Assembly (NCBI RefSeq): GCF_000429005.1
Contig: NZ_AUBA01000015.1
Span: 1 to 64,000, forward strand
Direction of reading: 5' to 3'
DNA: 64,000 nt
Source of the DNA: Novosphingobium acidiphilum DSM 19966
GTDB lineage: Bacteria; Pseudomonadota; Alphaproteobacteria; Sphingomonadales; Sphingomonadaceae
In this document: in pieces, positions 42,186 to 50,080 of the stretch
Position numbering within the stretch: position 1 is the stretch's first letter
How the letters are laid out: each line of letters starts with the position of its first letter
The notes under the pieces: generated by a model
Databases searched by the model: none
Told to the model about the DNA's origin: nothing
The model's input: only the letters and a program-made list of their open reading frames with translations
Made by a program: the position numbers and the translations under genes

Positions 42186-42852
42186 ATTTCAGGCCTTCTT
42201 TTTCCAGCCGTTCGCGCATCTTGTACATGTCGAGGCCCAGGACCCCCGCGGCCAGCCTGGCACGTTTTTCGCCTTCGTTGGCTTCGCGCGCTTCGGCGGC
42301 GGCCAGCACCTCGGCGGCGCGGGCGCGCGGCACCACGCAAACGCCATCGTCATCGGCCACGATCACATCGCCCGGCATGACCGCTGCGCCCGCGCAGACC
42401 ACCGGCACATTGACCGAGCCGAGCGTGTTTTTCACCGTGCCTTGCGCAAACACCGCCTTGGACCAGACCGGAAACGCCATTTCGGTCAGATCGCGCACAT
42501 CGCGCACGCCCGCATCGATCACCAGCCCGCGACAGCCGCGCGCCTGTGCCGAGGTGGCCAGAAGATCGCCGAAATAACCGTCTTCGCACGGCGACGTCGG
42601 CGCCAGCACCATGATGTCGCCCGGTTGCAGTTGCTCGATCGCCACATGGATCATCCAGTTGTCGCCCGGAGGCGCGCTGATCGTCACCGCCGATCCGGCA
42701 ATCCGCGCGCCGGCATAGATCGGCCGCATATGGCTGGCCAGCAGGCCGGTCCGGCCCTGCGCCTCGTGCACTGTGGCCACGCCGCACCGCGCCAGGCGAT
42801 CGATAATGTCTGCCGGGGCGCGTTCGATGGTCTGGACGACAATACCGCTCAT
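42178..42852 (-). CDS. ligK: 4-carboxy-4-hydroxy-2-oxoadipate aldolase
   Basis: A 224-residue class II HMG/CHA aldolase (RraA-like fold). It splits the last pathway intermediate to pyruvate and oxaloacetate. Seen are AGSAVTISAPPGDNWMIHVA, CEDGYFGDLLATSAQARGCR, the arginine-aspartate pair in DAGVRDVRD and VADDDGVCVVPR. The ATG at 42852 gives a length close to SYK-6 LigK; an upstream frame to 42939 would overlap the putative LigR site and is rejected. It is the first gene of ligK-ligU-ligI and divergent from the LysR gene. Confidence 0.93.
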   Translation of the reverse strand: MSGIVVQTIERAPADIIDRLARCGVATVHEAQGRTGLLASHMRPIYAGARIAGSAVTISAPPGDNWMIHVAIEQLQPGDIMVLAPTSPCEDGYFGDLLATSAQARGCRGLVIDAGVRDVRDLTEMAFPVWSKAVFAQGTVKNTLGSVNVPVVCAGAAVMPGDVIVADDDGVCVVPRARAAEVLAAAEAREANEGEKRARLAAGVLGLDMYKMRERLEKEGLKYV

Positions 42853-42937
42853 GCTGTGTGCTCGCTTGGCAGGGGAAAACTTTGCGCCGGGTTGCGCCGC
42901 GCAAACGACGAGGGGAAGGCGGAACTCTGGCCAGGCC

Positions 42938-42953
42938 ATTAGATTTCGCTAAT
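42938..42953. promoter_or_regulatory. LysR-type box between ligK and ligR
   Basis: ATTAGATTTCGCTAAT: arms ATTAG and CTAAT around six bases, containing T-N11-A. It sits in the 129-base divergent region 29 bases before ligR and 86 before ligK, as expected for an autoregulating LysR activator. Confidence 0.55.
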
Positions 42954-42981
42954 CTCTGTGCTCGACCGCCACGGAGAATGG

Positions 42982-44130
42982 ATGGACATCTGGGATTATA
43001 ATCTGCGCCACCTGACCGCCATCGGCCAGATTGCGCAGCTGGGAACGATGGGTGCGGCGGCACGCGCGGTAAACCTGACCCAGCCCGCGCTGACCCAGGC
43101 GCTGGCGCGGGTGGAAAACCAGCTGAACCTGCCGCTGTTCGAACGGCGCCACGACGGCATGGTACCAACGCCTGCAGCTGATCTGCTGGTGCCGCGCATC
43201 CGCGCCGCGCTCGATCACGCGATCAGCCCGCATGTCACCACGGCGCGCATGCGCGCACTGCTCGCGCTGGCCGACAGCGGCAGTTACCTGGGGGCAAGCC
43301 TGGCCACCGGGCTGGCCGTCCCCACGCTGCACCGCGCGGTCAAGGACCTGTCGCTGTCACTGCGCAAGGTGCTGGTTGAACGGCGCAGCAATGCCGTCGT
43401 GCTGACCGAGGCAGGGCAGACTTTGGCGCGCACGTTCCGGCTCGCACGGGTCGAGCTTGAGGCGGGGCTGGCCGAGATCGAGGCGCTGAAGGGCCGCGAG
43501 GTGCGGCGCATCACCATCGGCGCGATGCCGCTGTCGCGCGCGCGCATCCTGCCCGCAGCGGTGGCGCGGTTTCTCAAGCGCCATCCGCACGTGCGCATCG
43601 CGATTGCCGAAGGCGCACGCACCGAACTGGTCGAGCCGTTGCGCAATGGCGTGATCGACATGATGATCGGCGCACTGCGCCAGCCGCTGGTCGAACCCGA
43701 CCTGGTGCAGACCGCGCTGTTCGAGGATGAACCGATCGTGGTGGCGCGCCATGACCATCCGTTGGGCAGCACGCGACCTGACTTGTCCGCGCTGGCCCGC
43801 CACCCGTGGATCCTGCCCGCGCGCGGCGCGCCGTTGCGCGACAAGTGGGAAGCGATGTTTGCCGAACGCGGCATGACGGCGCCGCCGGTGCCGGTCGAAT
43901 CCGGTTCGGTCATGATCATTCGCCAGGTCCTGATCGAAAGCGATTTCCTGACTCTGGTCTCGCCCGACCAGGTTGCGGTTGAGCTTGAGGCGCGCTGGCT
44001 GTGCTCGCTCGGCACGCTGCCCAGCGCGTTCCACCGCGTGATCGGGGTCACCACGCGTGCTTCGTGGCGGCCAACCGCGGTGCAGGCCGAATTCCTTGCC
44101 GATCTGGACGCGGTCGCGGCACAGCGATAG
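42982..44130 (+). CDS. ligR: LysR-family activator of the protocatechuate 4,5-cleavage genes, with two HTH domains
   Basis: A 382-residue regulator, longer than the usual 300. The first winged helix (residues 8-60) contains GTMGAAARAVNLTQPALTQA and LARVENQLNLPLFERRHDGM. After a short linker a second, shorter HTH-like segment follows (about residues 90-145), with ALLALADSGSYLGASLATGL, AVPTLHRAVKDLSLSLRKVL and VVLTEAGQTLARTFRLARVE, again in the LysR order. The rest is an effector-binding domain starting at RRITIGAMPLSRARILPAAV. The ATG at 42982 follows GGAGA. It faces ligK and lies upstream of the other lig genes, so LigR-like control by protocatechuate or gallate is likely. Confidence 0.85.
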   Translation: MDIWDYNLRHLTAIGQIAQLGTMGAAARAVNLTQPALTQALARVENQLNLPLFERRHDGMVPTPAADLLVPRIRAALDHAISPHVTTARMRALLALADSGSYLGASLATGLAVPTLHRAVKDLSLSLRKVLVERRSNAVVLTEAGQTLARTFRLARVELEAGLAEIEALKGREVRRITIGAMPLSRARILPAAVARFLKRHPHVRIAIAEGARTELVEPLRNGVIDMMIGALRQPLVEPDLVQTALFEDEPIVVARHDHPLGSTRPDLSALARHPWILPARGAPLRDKWEAMFAERGMTAPPVPVESGSVMIIRQVLIESDFLTLVSPDQVAVELEARWLCSLGTLPSAFHRVIGVTTRASWRPTAVQAEFLADLDAVAAQR

Positions 44131-44239
44131 GCGCGCCGCATACGTCAGATGACGCAGAGTGCCCGGCCCACCACAGGTGTATGCTGTTGCGGAGATTCTC
44201 CTATCGTCGCACACTGCGGCCGGCATTCCGGGGTCGGGT

Positions 44240-45208
44240 ATGAACGCACCATCAGGCATCGGCACAAGACGCGCAGGCGCACAGCGGCTGGGCACCTGGG
44301 ACCGGCCAAAGGTTCAGGGCGGACCGGTCAAGCAGTTCATTTTTACCTGGTTCCAGCCGGTCGTGCTGGCAGCCATGATCGCGTTCTGGACCTTCGCGCC
44401 CGACAGATATGCCACACCCGCGGTGGGCATCGGCATCGGCATCGCGTTCAAGGTGGTGTGCCTGGGGCTGGAATGGGTCAGCCAGCGGCACGCCAGCTGG
44501 CGCCTGACGTGGAAGGAGCTGACCACCGATCTGTTCTATGTCGCGGTCAGCTACACGCTGGTCAAATACGCCGCAAAGCACATCGGCAGCGACGCGGCCG
44601 TCGACGCGATCAAGCATTATTGGAACATTCACACTGCCTGGGCGGGGCACTGGCCGTTTCTGCTGCAGGTTTTCGTCACGATGTTCGTGTTCGATTTCGG
44701 GCAATACTGGATGCACCGCGCGATGCACAACTGGTACCCGCTGTGGCTGACCCACGCGCCGCACCATTACATCACCCAGCTAAACGTGCTGAAAGGCGCC
44801 ATCGGCAATCCGATCGAAATTTTCCTGATCGGGTTGGGTATCGGCGGATTTCTGGATTTTCTGCCGCGTGCTGCGCTTGCGGCGGGGGGCATCGGGCTGG
44901 CCATCGACATCTACAACCATGCCAATATCCGGTTCAACACCCCGCGCTGGTGGCTGTATCTGTTCAACACGGTCGAACACCACAGCCTGCACCACTGCCA
45001 GGATTATGCCAGCACGCGGTGCAACTATGCCAACACCTTCATCGTTATCGACCGCATGTTCGGCACGTGCGTCGATGACGAGGCGGAACTGGTCGGCCAG
45101 GAAGGCGGGCGCCGCATGTCGATCCGCGAACAGATGCTCTATCCGTTTCTGCCGGTGATCGATCGCGTGCGCACCTGGCGCAGCCCGGCCGCGGTGCCCG
45201 CCGAATGA
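44240..45208 (+). CDS. Sterol desaturase / fatty acid hydroxylase family membrane protein
   Basis: A 322-residue membrane protein with about four to six helices and the di-iron histidine boxes of the family: HRAMH near residue 150, HAPHH near residue 163 and HHSLHH near residue 246. Such enzymes hydroxylate or desaturate lipids, carotenoids or hopanoids at the membrane. It lies between ligR and the ligJABC genes, where no lipid enzyme is expected. Its stop overlaps the start of the small membrane protein after it. It may be an inserted unrelated gene, or may act on an aromatic compound; sequence does not show which. Confidence 0.83.
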   Translation: MNAPSGIGTRRAGAQRLGTWDRPKVQGGPVKQFIFTWFQPVVLAAMIAFWTFAPDRYATPAVGIGIGIAFKVVCLGLEWVSQRHASWRLTWKELTTDLFYVAVSYTLVKYAAKHIGSDAAVDAIKHYWNIHTAWAGHWPFLLQVFVTMFVFDFGQYWMHRAMHNWYPLWLTHAPHHYITQLNVLKGAIGNPIEIFLIGLGIGGFLDFLPRAALAAGGIGLAIDIYNHANIRFNTPRWWLYLFNTVEHHSLHHCQDYASTRCNYANTFIVIDRMFGTCVDDEAELVGQEGGRRMSIREQMLYPFLPVIDRVRTWRSPAAVPAE

Positions 45209-45684
45209 GCGAACATGGGCTGTTGCGGCTGATCGACTGGATCTGGACCGTGCGCGGGGCCGTGCCGCTGGCGCCCGGGCAAACATGCGACACCGCCTTT
45301 GCCCGGCTGGATCCGTTGTTTCGCGAACCCGGCACGACCCGCCGGCGCGAAGGCGATACCCTGGTGTTCCACAAGTCCGATCCGCTGTCGCAGGATCCGA
45401 TGGCGGTGTGGGATCGTGGCCACTTGCAGATCGTGGCGGGCCCAGCGCTGCACTATCGGCTTGCCAGCCGCGCGCTGGGGTTCTGCTTTCTGGCGCCTGC
45501 GCTTTTCCTGGGCCTGTCGCTGCTGCTTGAAACCGCACATGTTTCCGGGCGCGTGTTTGCCGGGTTTTTCGTCGCGCTTTATATCATCGGCCGCATGCTC
45601 GAGCCGTGGCTGGTTGCGGCGCGGCTTGCGCGGCTTCTTGCCGCCACGGATCAGGCCGACAATGCGGACAGTTGCCCCGCCTGA
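45205..45684 (+). CDS. Hypothetical membrane protein coupled to the desaturase-like gene
   Basis: A 159-residue protein with a soluble N-terminal half (LAPGQTCDTAFARLDPLFRE, KSDPLSQDPMAVWDRGHLQI) and two closely spaced transmembrane segments near residues 88-130 (ALGFCFLAPALFLGLSLLLE and VFAGFFVALYIIGRML). It starts on the overlap ATGA with the desaturase-like gene and is presumably co-translated with it. No family is recognised. It could anchor or regulate its partner. Confidence 0.7.
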   Translation: MSEHGLLRLIDWIWTVRGAVPLAPGQTCDTAFARLDPLFREPGTTRRREGDTLVFHKSDPLSQDPMAVWDRGHLQIVAGPALHYRLASRALGFCFLAPALFLGLSLLLETAHVSGRVFAGFFVALYIIGRMLEPWLVAARLARLLAATDQADNADSCPA

Positions 45685-45794
45685 ACCGGATCGAGCAACG
45701 TGGTACGGCTGGGTTTCGCGATATCCCGTCAACACGGCTCCGGTTGTAGCATCGGCGTCGGCTGCCTGGCAGACAGCCGCGATTGGCGCCGTGC

Positions 45795-45808
45795 TTGATC
45801 GGGATCAA
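45795..45808. promoter_or_regulatory. Palindrome upstream of the ligJABC operon
   Basis: TTGATC-GG-GATCAA, a perfect inverted repeat of 6-2-6 with T-N11-A spacing, 106 bases before the first gene of the ligJABC operon (45914). It is a candidate LysR binding site. The gap 45685-45913 holds no gene. Confidence 0.45.
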
Positions 45809-45913
45809 TGCGCGGCGCGCCGCTTTGGCTAAACAGCCACACTTAGCGTGATCTTATCGCCCGCAGCGCAATTGGATTGGCCGCGTGTCTCCGGTCACGG
45901 CAGGGAAGCGCGC

Positions 45914-46726
45914 ATGGCACCCACCATTGCCCTTATCGGGTTCGGCGAAGCCGGATCGACCTTTGCCCGCGCGGCACGCTGGTCGGGCGCGCGCGCCTTT
46001 GACATCCGTGCCGATCGTCGTGCGCTCGCCGATGATCTGGGTGTGACAGGTGCCGAAACCGCGGCACAGGCGCTGGCCGGTGCCGACCTGGTGCTGTCGC
46101 TGGTGACGGCCGATGCGGCGCTTGCTGTCGCGCGCGACTATGCGCGTTGGCTGCGCCCCGAAGCGCTGTGGTGCGATATGAATTCGGTCGCGCCCGAAAC
46201 CAAGCGCGCCGCCGCTGTGTGCATTGCCGCCGCCGGCGCACGCTATATCGATGTCGCGGTGCTGGCCCCGGTCAATCCCGCACAGATGACCGTGCCGTTG
46301 CTGTTGGCGGGCGATCATGCCGATGCGGCGCTGGCCGCACTGGGCGCGGCAGGCTTTGCCAATATCCGCGCCGTCGGCCACGAAGTCGGCCGGGCCAGCG
46401 CGATCAAGATGATCCGTTCGGTCATGGTCAAGGGGATCGAGGCGCTGACCGCCGAAATGATGCTGGCCGCCACGCGCGCGGGCGTAGCCGAAGATGTACT
46501 GGCCTCGCTCGATGCCAGCGAACGGCCGCAGTCCTGGTTTGCCCGCGCCGCCTACAACATCGAACGCATGGCCACCCACGGGATACGCCGCGCGGCCGAA
46601 ATGGAGGAAAGCGCGCGCACGCTGGCCGCGCTCGGCGTCGAACCGCTGATGACCAATGGCACCGTCCGCCGCCAGCGCGAACAGGCCGGACACCCGATCG
46701 TCACACCCACAGGACACCGATCATGA
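45914..46726 (+). CDS. NAD(P)-binding 6-phosphogluconate-dehydrogenase-like protein (DUF1932)
   Basis: A 270-residue protein with an N-terminal Rossmann fold (TIALIGFGEAGSTFARAARW, residues 4-23), a substrate segment SVAPETKRAAAV, the catalytic-region lysine in ASAIKMIRSVMVKGIEALTA and a C-terminal helical DUF1932-like domain. The ATG at 45914 has AGGGAAG upstream. It is first in an operon with ligJ, whose start overlaps its stop (ATGA). A 3-hydroxyacid-type redox step in protocatechuate or gallate degradation would fit, yet none is needed in the known pathway. Function unassigned. Confidence 0.8.
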   Translation: MAPTIALIGFGEAGSTFARAARWSGARAFDIRADRRALADDLGVTGAETAAQALAGADLVLSLVTADAALAVARDYARWLRPEALWCDMNSVAPETKRAAAVCIAAAGARYIDVAVLAPVNPAQMTVPLLLAGDHADAALAALGAAGFANIRAVGHEVGRASAIKMIRSVMVKGIEALTAEMMLAATRAGVAEDVLASLDASERPQSWFARAAYNIERMATHGIRRAAEMEESARTLAALGVEPLMTNGTVRRQREQAGHPIVTPTGHRS

Positions 46727-47748
46727 CGCTGATCATCGACTGCCACGGCCACTATACCGTGCTGCCCAAAGGGCACGACACCTGGCGCGCCGCGCAGACC
46801 GCCGCGTTCAAGGCGGGCGAGCCTGCCCCGCCCTACCCCGCGATCAGCGACGACGAGATCCGCGCAACGATCGAGGCCAACCAGTTGCGCCTGATCGCGC
46901 AACGCGGGGCCGACCTGACCATTTTTTCCCCCCGCGCCAGCGCGATGGCGCCGCATGTCGGCGACCAGAGCGTGGCGGTGCCCTGGGCGCGGGCGTGCAA
47001 CGATCTGATTGCGCGCGTGGTCGGCCTGTTCCCCGACACCTTTGCCGGGGTGTGCATGCTGCCCCAGTCGCCCGAGGCGGACATGACGTCGTCGGTGGCC
47101 GAACTCGAACGGTGTGTGACGCAGCTTGGCTTTATCGGCTGCAATCTCAATCCCGATCCGGGCGGCGGTCATTTCACCCACCCGCCGCTGACCGATCCGT
47201 ACTGGTTCCCGTTTTATGAAAAAATGGTCGAACTTGACGTTCCCGCGATGATCCATGTGTCGGGTTCGTGCAATCCGGCGATGCACGCCACCGGCGGGTA
47301 TTACATTGCCGCCGACACCGTTGCGTTCATGCAATTGCTCGAAGGCGATCTGTTCAGCCGGTTTCCCACCTTGCGGTTCATCATCCCGCATGGCGGCGGC
47401 GGCGTGCCCTATCACTGGGGGCGCTATCGCGGGCTGGCCGACATGCTGAAAAAGCCCGCGCTTGACAGCCATCTGATGAACAACGTGTTCTTCGACACCT
47501 GCGTCTATCATCAGCCGGGGATCAACCTGCTGAACGAGGTGATCGAAACCAAGAACATCCTGTTCGGTTCGGAAATGGTCGGCGCGGTGCGCGGCATCGA
47601 CCCCACCACCGGGCATTATTTCGACGACACCAAGCGCTATATCGATGCGCTGCCGATCACGGCGGACCAGCGCCACGCGATTTTCGAAGGCAACGCGCGC
47701 CGCGTATTCCCGCGGCTCGATGCCCTGCTCAAGGAGAAGGGTCTGTGA
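46723..47748 (+). CDS. ligJ: 4-oxalomesaconate hydratase
   Basis: A 341-residue amidohydrolase-fold hydratase, the length of SYK-6 LigJ. It adds water to the LigU product to make 4-carboxy-4-hydroxy-2-oxoadipate. N-terminal metal motif DCHGHYTVLP, middle IHVSGSCNPAMHATGGYYIA, then FIIPHGGGGVPYHWGRYRG and FGSEMVGAVRG carrying further ligands. The start overlaps the previous stop (ATGA) and the stop overlaps ligA (GTGA). It is inside the ligJABC run, which makes the assignment firm. Confidence 0.95.
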   Translation: MTLIIDCHGHYTVLPKGHDTWRAAQTAAFKAGEPAPPYPAISDDEIRATIEANQLRLIAQRGADLTIFSPRASAMAPHVGDQSVAVPWARACNDLIARVVGLFPDTFAGVCMLPQSPEADMTSSVAELERCVTQLGFIGCNLNPDPGGGHFTHPPLTDPYWFPFYEKMVELDVPAMIHVSGSCNPAMHATGGYYIAADTVAFMQLLEGDLFSRFPTLRFIIPHGGGGVPYHWGRYRGLADMLKKPALDSHLMNNVFFDTCVYHQPGINLLNEVIETKNILFGSEMVGAVRGIDPTTGHYFDDTKRYIDALPITADQRHAIFEGNARRVFPRLDALLKEKGL

Positions 47749-48164
47749 CCCAGACGCCCCCCACCCGCGACATTCACGCCTATCTGGCGGAACTTGAAGA
47801 TATCCCTGGCACGCGTGTCTATACTGCGGCGCGCGCGCGCGCCGGGTACCACATCAACCAGTTCGCGATGAGCCTGATGAAGCCCGAAAACCGCGAGCGG
47901 TTCCGCGCCGATGAACGCGCCTATCTGGATGAATGGCCGATTGCCGACGCGGCCAAGGCGGCGGTGATGGCGCGCGATTACAATGCACTGCTCGACATGG
48001 GCGGCAATGTCTATTTCCTGTCGAAACTGTTTTCCAGCGACGGCATTCCCTTTGCCGAGGCGGTTTCGACAATGACCGACATGACCTGGCCCGAATACCG
48101 GCAAATGATGCTTGACGGCGGGCGCAGCCCGATCGGCCAGCGATCGATCAAGGGGGGATACTGA
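47745..48164 (+). CDS. ligA: Protocatechuate 4,5-dioxygenase alpha subunit
   Basis: A 139-residue small subunit of the extradiol dioxygenase LigAB. Family features: DIHAYLAELEDIPGTRVYTA near the N-terminus and the helical core AGYHINQFAMSLMKPENRER, then WPIADAAKAAVMARDYNALL. It caps the active site of LigB. The start is GTG at 47745, overlapping the ligJ stop, with AAGGAGAAGG upstream. The beta subunit follows after one base. Confidence 0.95.
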   Translation: MTQTPPTRDIHAYLAELEDIPGTRVYTAARARAGYHINQFAMSLMKPENRERFRADERAYLDEWPIADAAKAAVMARDYNALLDMGGNVYFLSKLFSSDGIPFAEAVSTMTDMTWPEYRQMMLDGGRSPIGQRSIKGGY

Positions 48165-48165
48165 C

Positions 48166-49008
48166 ATGGCGCGCATCACTGCCGGCGTGGGTTCAAGCCA
48201 CGTGCCGCTGCTGGGCGTGGCGGTCGACCAGGGCAAAAGCCGCGATGACTACTTCGGCCCGATCTTTGCCGGGTACGACTGGACGCGCGAATGGGAAAAG
48301 TCGGAAAAGCCCGACGTGGTGATCCTGGTGTTCAACGATCACGCCTCGGCGTTCGACATGAAGATCGTGCCGACCTTTGCCATCGGCTGCGGCGAACATT
48401 ACAAGCCCGCCGACGAAGGCTGGGGCCCGCGCCAGGTGCCCGATGTCGAAGGCCATGCCGACCTTGCCTGGCATATCGCGCAAAGCCTGATCCTTGATGA
48501 TTTCGACATGACGATCATCAACGAGATGGATGTCGATCACGGGCTGACCGTGCCGCTGTCGATGATGTTCGGATCGCCCGAGGCGTGGCCGGTGAAAGTC
48601 GTGCCGATCGCGGTGAACGTGGTGACCTATCCGGTGCCGTCGGGCAATCGTTGCTGGGCGCTGGGCGAGGCGATCAGGCGCGCGGTGGAAAGCTTTCCCG
48701 AAGACCTGAACGTGCAGATCTGGGGCACCGGGGGCATGAGCCACCAGTTGCAGGGCCCGCGCGCCGGGCTGCTCAATCGCGAATGGGACAATGCCTTTCT
48801 CGACATGCTGATCGGCGACAGCGACGCCGCGCGCTGGATCCCGCATATCGAATACTTGCGCGAAACCGGCAGCGAAGGCATCGAAATGGTGATGTGGCTG
48901 ATCATGCGCGGCGCGCTGGGGCCCAAAACCCGCCTGCTCCATCGCCATTACCATATTCCGTGCAGCAACACCGCGATCGGGCACATCGTGCTCGAACCGG
49001 CCGACTGA
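48166..49008 (+). CDS. ligB: Protocatechuate 4,5-dioxygenase beta (catalytic) subunit
   Basis: A 280-residue type II extradiol ring-cleavage dioxygenase subunit. Iron ligands are histidine 12 (GVGSSHVPLLG), a histidine near residue 59 in VFNDHASAF, and a glutamate in the second half; the acid-base histidine is probably in GTGGMSHQLQ. It cleaves protocatechuate between carbons 4 and 5 to 4-carboxy-2-hydroxymuconate-6-semialdehyde. It begins two bases after the ligA stop, with AAGGGGGG inside the end of ligA. Together with ligA it forms the heterotetramer known from SYK-6. Confidence 0.95.
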   Translation: MARITAGVGSSHVPLLGVAVDQGKSRDDYFGPIFAGYDWTREWEKSEKPDVVILVFNDHASAFDMKIVPTFAIGCGEHYKPADEGWGPRQVPDVEGHADLAWHIAQSLILDDFDMTIINEMDVDHGLTVPLSMMFGSPEAWPVKVVPIAVNVVTYPVPSGNRCWALGEAIRRAVESFPEDLNVQIWGTGGMSHQLQGPRAGLLNREWDNAFLDMLIGDSDAARWIPHIEYLRETGSEGIEMVMWLIMRGALGPKTRLLHRHYHIPCSNTAIGHIVLEPAD

Positions 49009-49081
49009 CCCCAACCGCTTCCACCCTGCCGGGCGCGGTTTCACCATCGCGCCCGGTCTTTTCGTGTCAAGGAACTGCCCG

Positions 49082-50053
49082 ATGGCCCATGCCCCCATCC
49101 GTATCGCGCTGGCCGGAGCCGGCGCCTTTGGTGAAAAGCACCTCGATGGCCTGAAAAATATCGCCGGCGTCGAAATCGTCTCGATCATCAGCCGCACCGC
49201 CGAACAGGCCGCTGCGGTGGCGGCCAAATATGGCGCGAAACACAGCTCCACCGAACTTGCCGACGCGCTGGCGCGCGACGATGTCGATGCGGTGATCCTG
49301 TGCACGCCCACGCAGATGCACGCCGCGCAAACCATCGCCTGTCTTGAGGCGGGCAAGCATGTGCAGGTGGAAATCCCGCTGTCCGACAGCTGGGCCGATG
49401 CGGCTGCGGTCATGGCCAAAGTGGAACAGACCGGGCTGGTCGCGATGGTCGGCCACACCCGCCGGTTCAACCCGTCGCACCAATGGGTGCACAAGCGCAT
49501 CGTCGCAGGTGAATTCGCGGTTCAGCAGATGGACGTGCAGACCTATTTCTTCCGCCGCAAGAATATCAATGCCAAAGGTGAAGCGCGCAGCTGGACCGAC
49601 CACCTGCTGTGGCACCACGCCGCGCATACGATCGACCTGTTTGCCTACCAATCGGGCAGGATCGTCGCTGCGCATGTGCTGCAGGGGCCAAAGCATCCCG
49701 ACCTTGGCATCGCGCTCGACATGTCGATCCAGCTCAAGGCCGAAACCGGCGCACTGTGCACGCTGTCACTGTCGTTCAACAACGACGGGCCCTTGGGCAC
49801 ATTCTTTCGCTATATCGGCGATACCGGCACTTATATCGCGCGCTATGACGATCTGTTCGACGGGCGCGATGCGCAGATCGATGTTTCCCATGTCGATGTC
49901 AGCATGAACGGGATCGAACTGCAGGACCGCGAATTCATCGCCGCGATCCGCGAAGGCCGTCAGCCCAACAGCGCGGTTGCAGGCGTGCTCGACTGCTACC
50001 GCGTGATTGGCGAACTGGCCGCCCAGCTCGAAGCGCAAGACGGCTGGTCGTAA
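49082..50053 (+). CDS. ligC: 4-carboxy-2-hydroxymuconate-6-semialdehyde dehydrogenase
   Basis: A 323-residue Gfo/Idh/MocA-family enzyme that oxidises the LigAB product (as its hemiacetal) to 2-pyrone-4,6-dicarboxylate with NADP. Rossmann motif ALAGAGAFGEKHLDGL (residues 9-24), LCTPTQMHAAQTIACLEAGK and the substrate-side MVGHTRRFNPSHQW are LigC-like. The ATG at 49082 has AAGGAACT upstream; a 6-codon longer GTG start is less likely. It closes the ligJABC operon. The length is slightly above that of SYK-6 LigC (315). Confidence 0.94.
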   Translation: MAHAPIRIALAGAGAFGEKHLDGLKNIAGVEIVSIISRTAEQAAAVAAKYGAKHSSTELADALARDDVDAVILCTPTQMHAAQTIACLEAGKHVQVEIPLSDSWADAAAVMAKVEQTGLVAMVGHTRRFNPSHQWVHKRIVAGEFAVQQMDVQTYFFRRKNINAKGEARSWTDHLLWHHAAHTIDLFAYQSGRIVAAHVLQGPKHPDLGIALDMSIQLKAETGALCTLSLSFNNDGPLGTFFRYIGDTGTYIARYDDLFDGRDAQIDVSHVDVSMNGIELQDREFIAAIREGRQPNSAVAGVLDCYRVIGELAAQLEAQDGWS

Positions 50054-50058
50054 ATGCG

Positions 50059-50080
50059 ATCCTCCCCGGCCGGGGAGGAT
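50059..50080. terminator. Perfect 22-base palindrome between convergent genes
   Basis: A flawless inverted repeat centred on GGCC with arms ATCCTCCCC and GGGGAGGAT. It ends one base before the stop of the cystatin-like gene and six bases after ligC. It is a probable bidirectional terminator and shares arm sequence with 14961-14983. Confidence 0.6.

Noticed and set aside
44180..44195. GTGTATGCTGTTGC before the desaturase-like gene as another operator copy
   Set aside because: Only the left arm resembles the 19-bp repeat; the right arm does not match.
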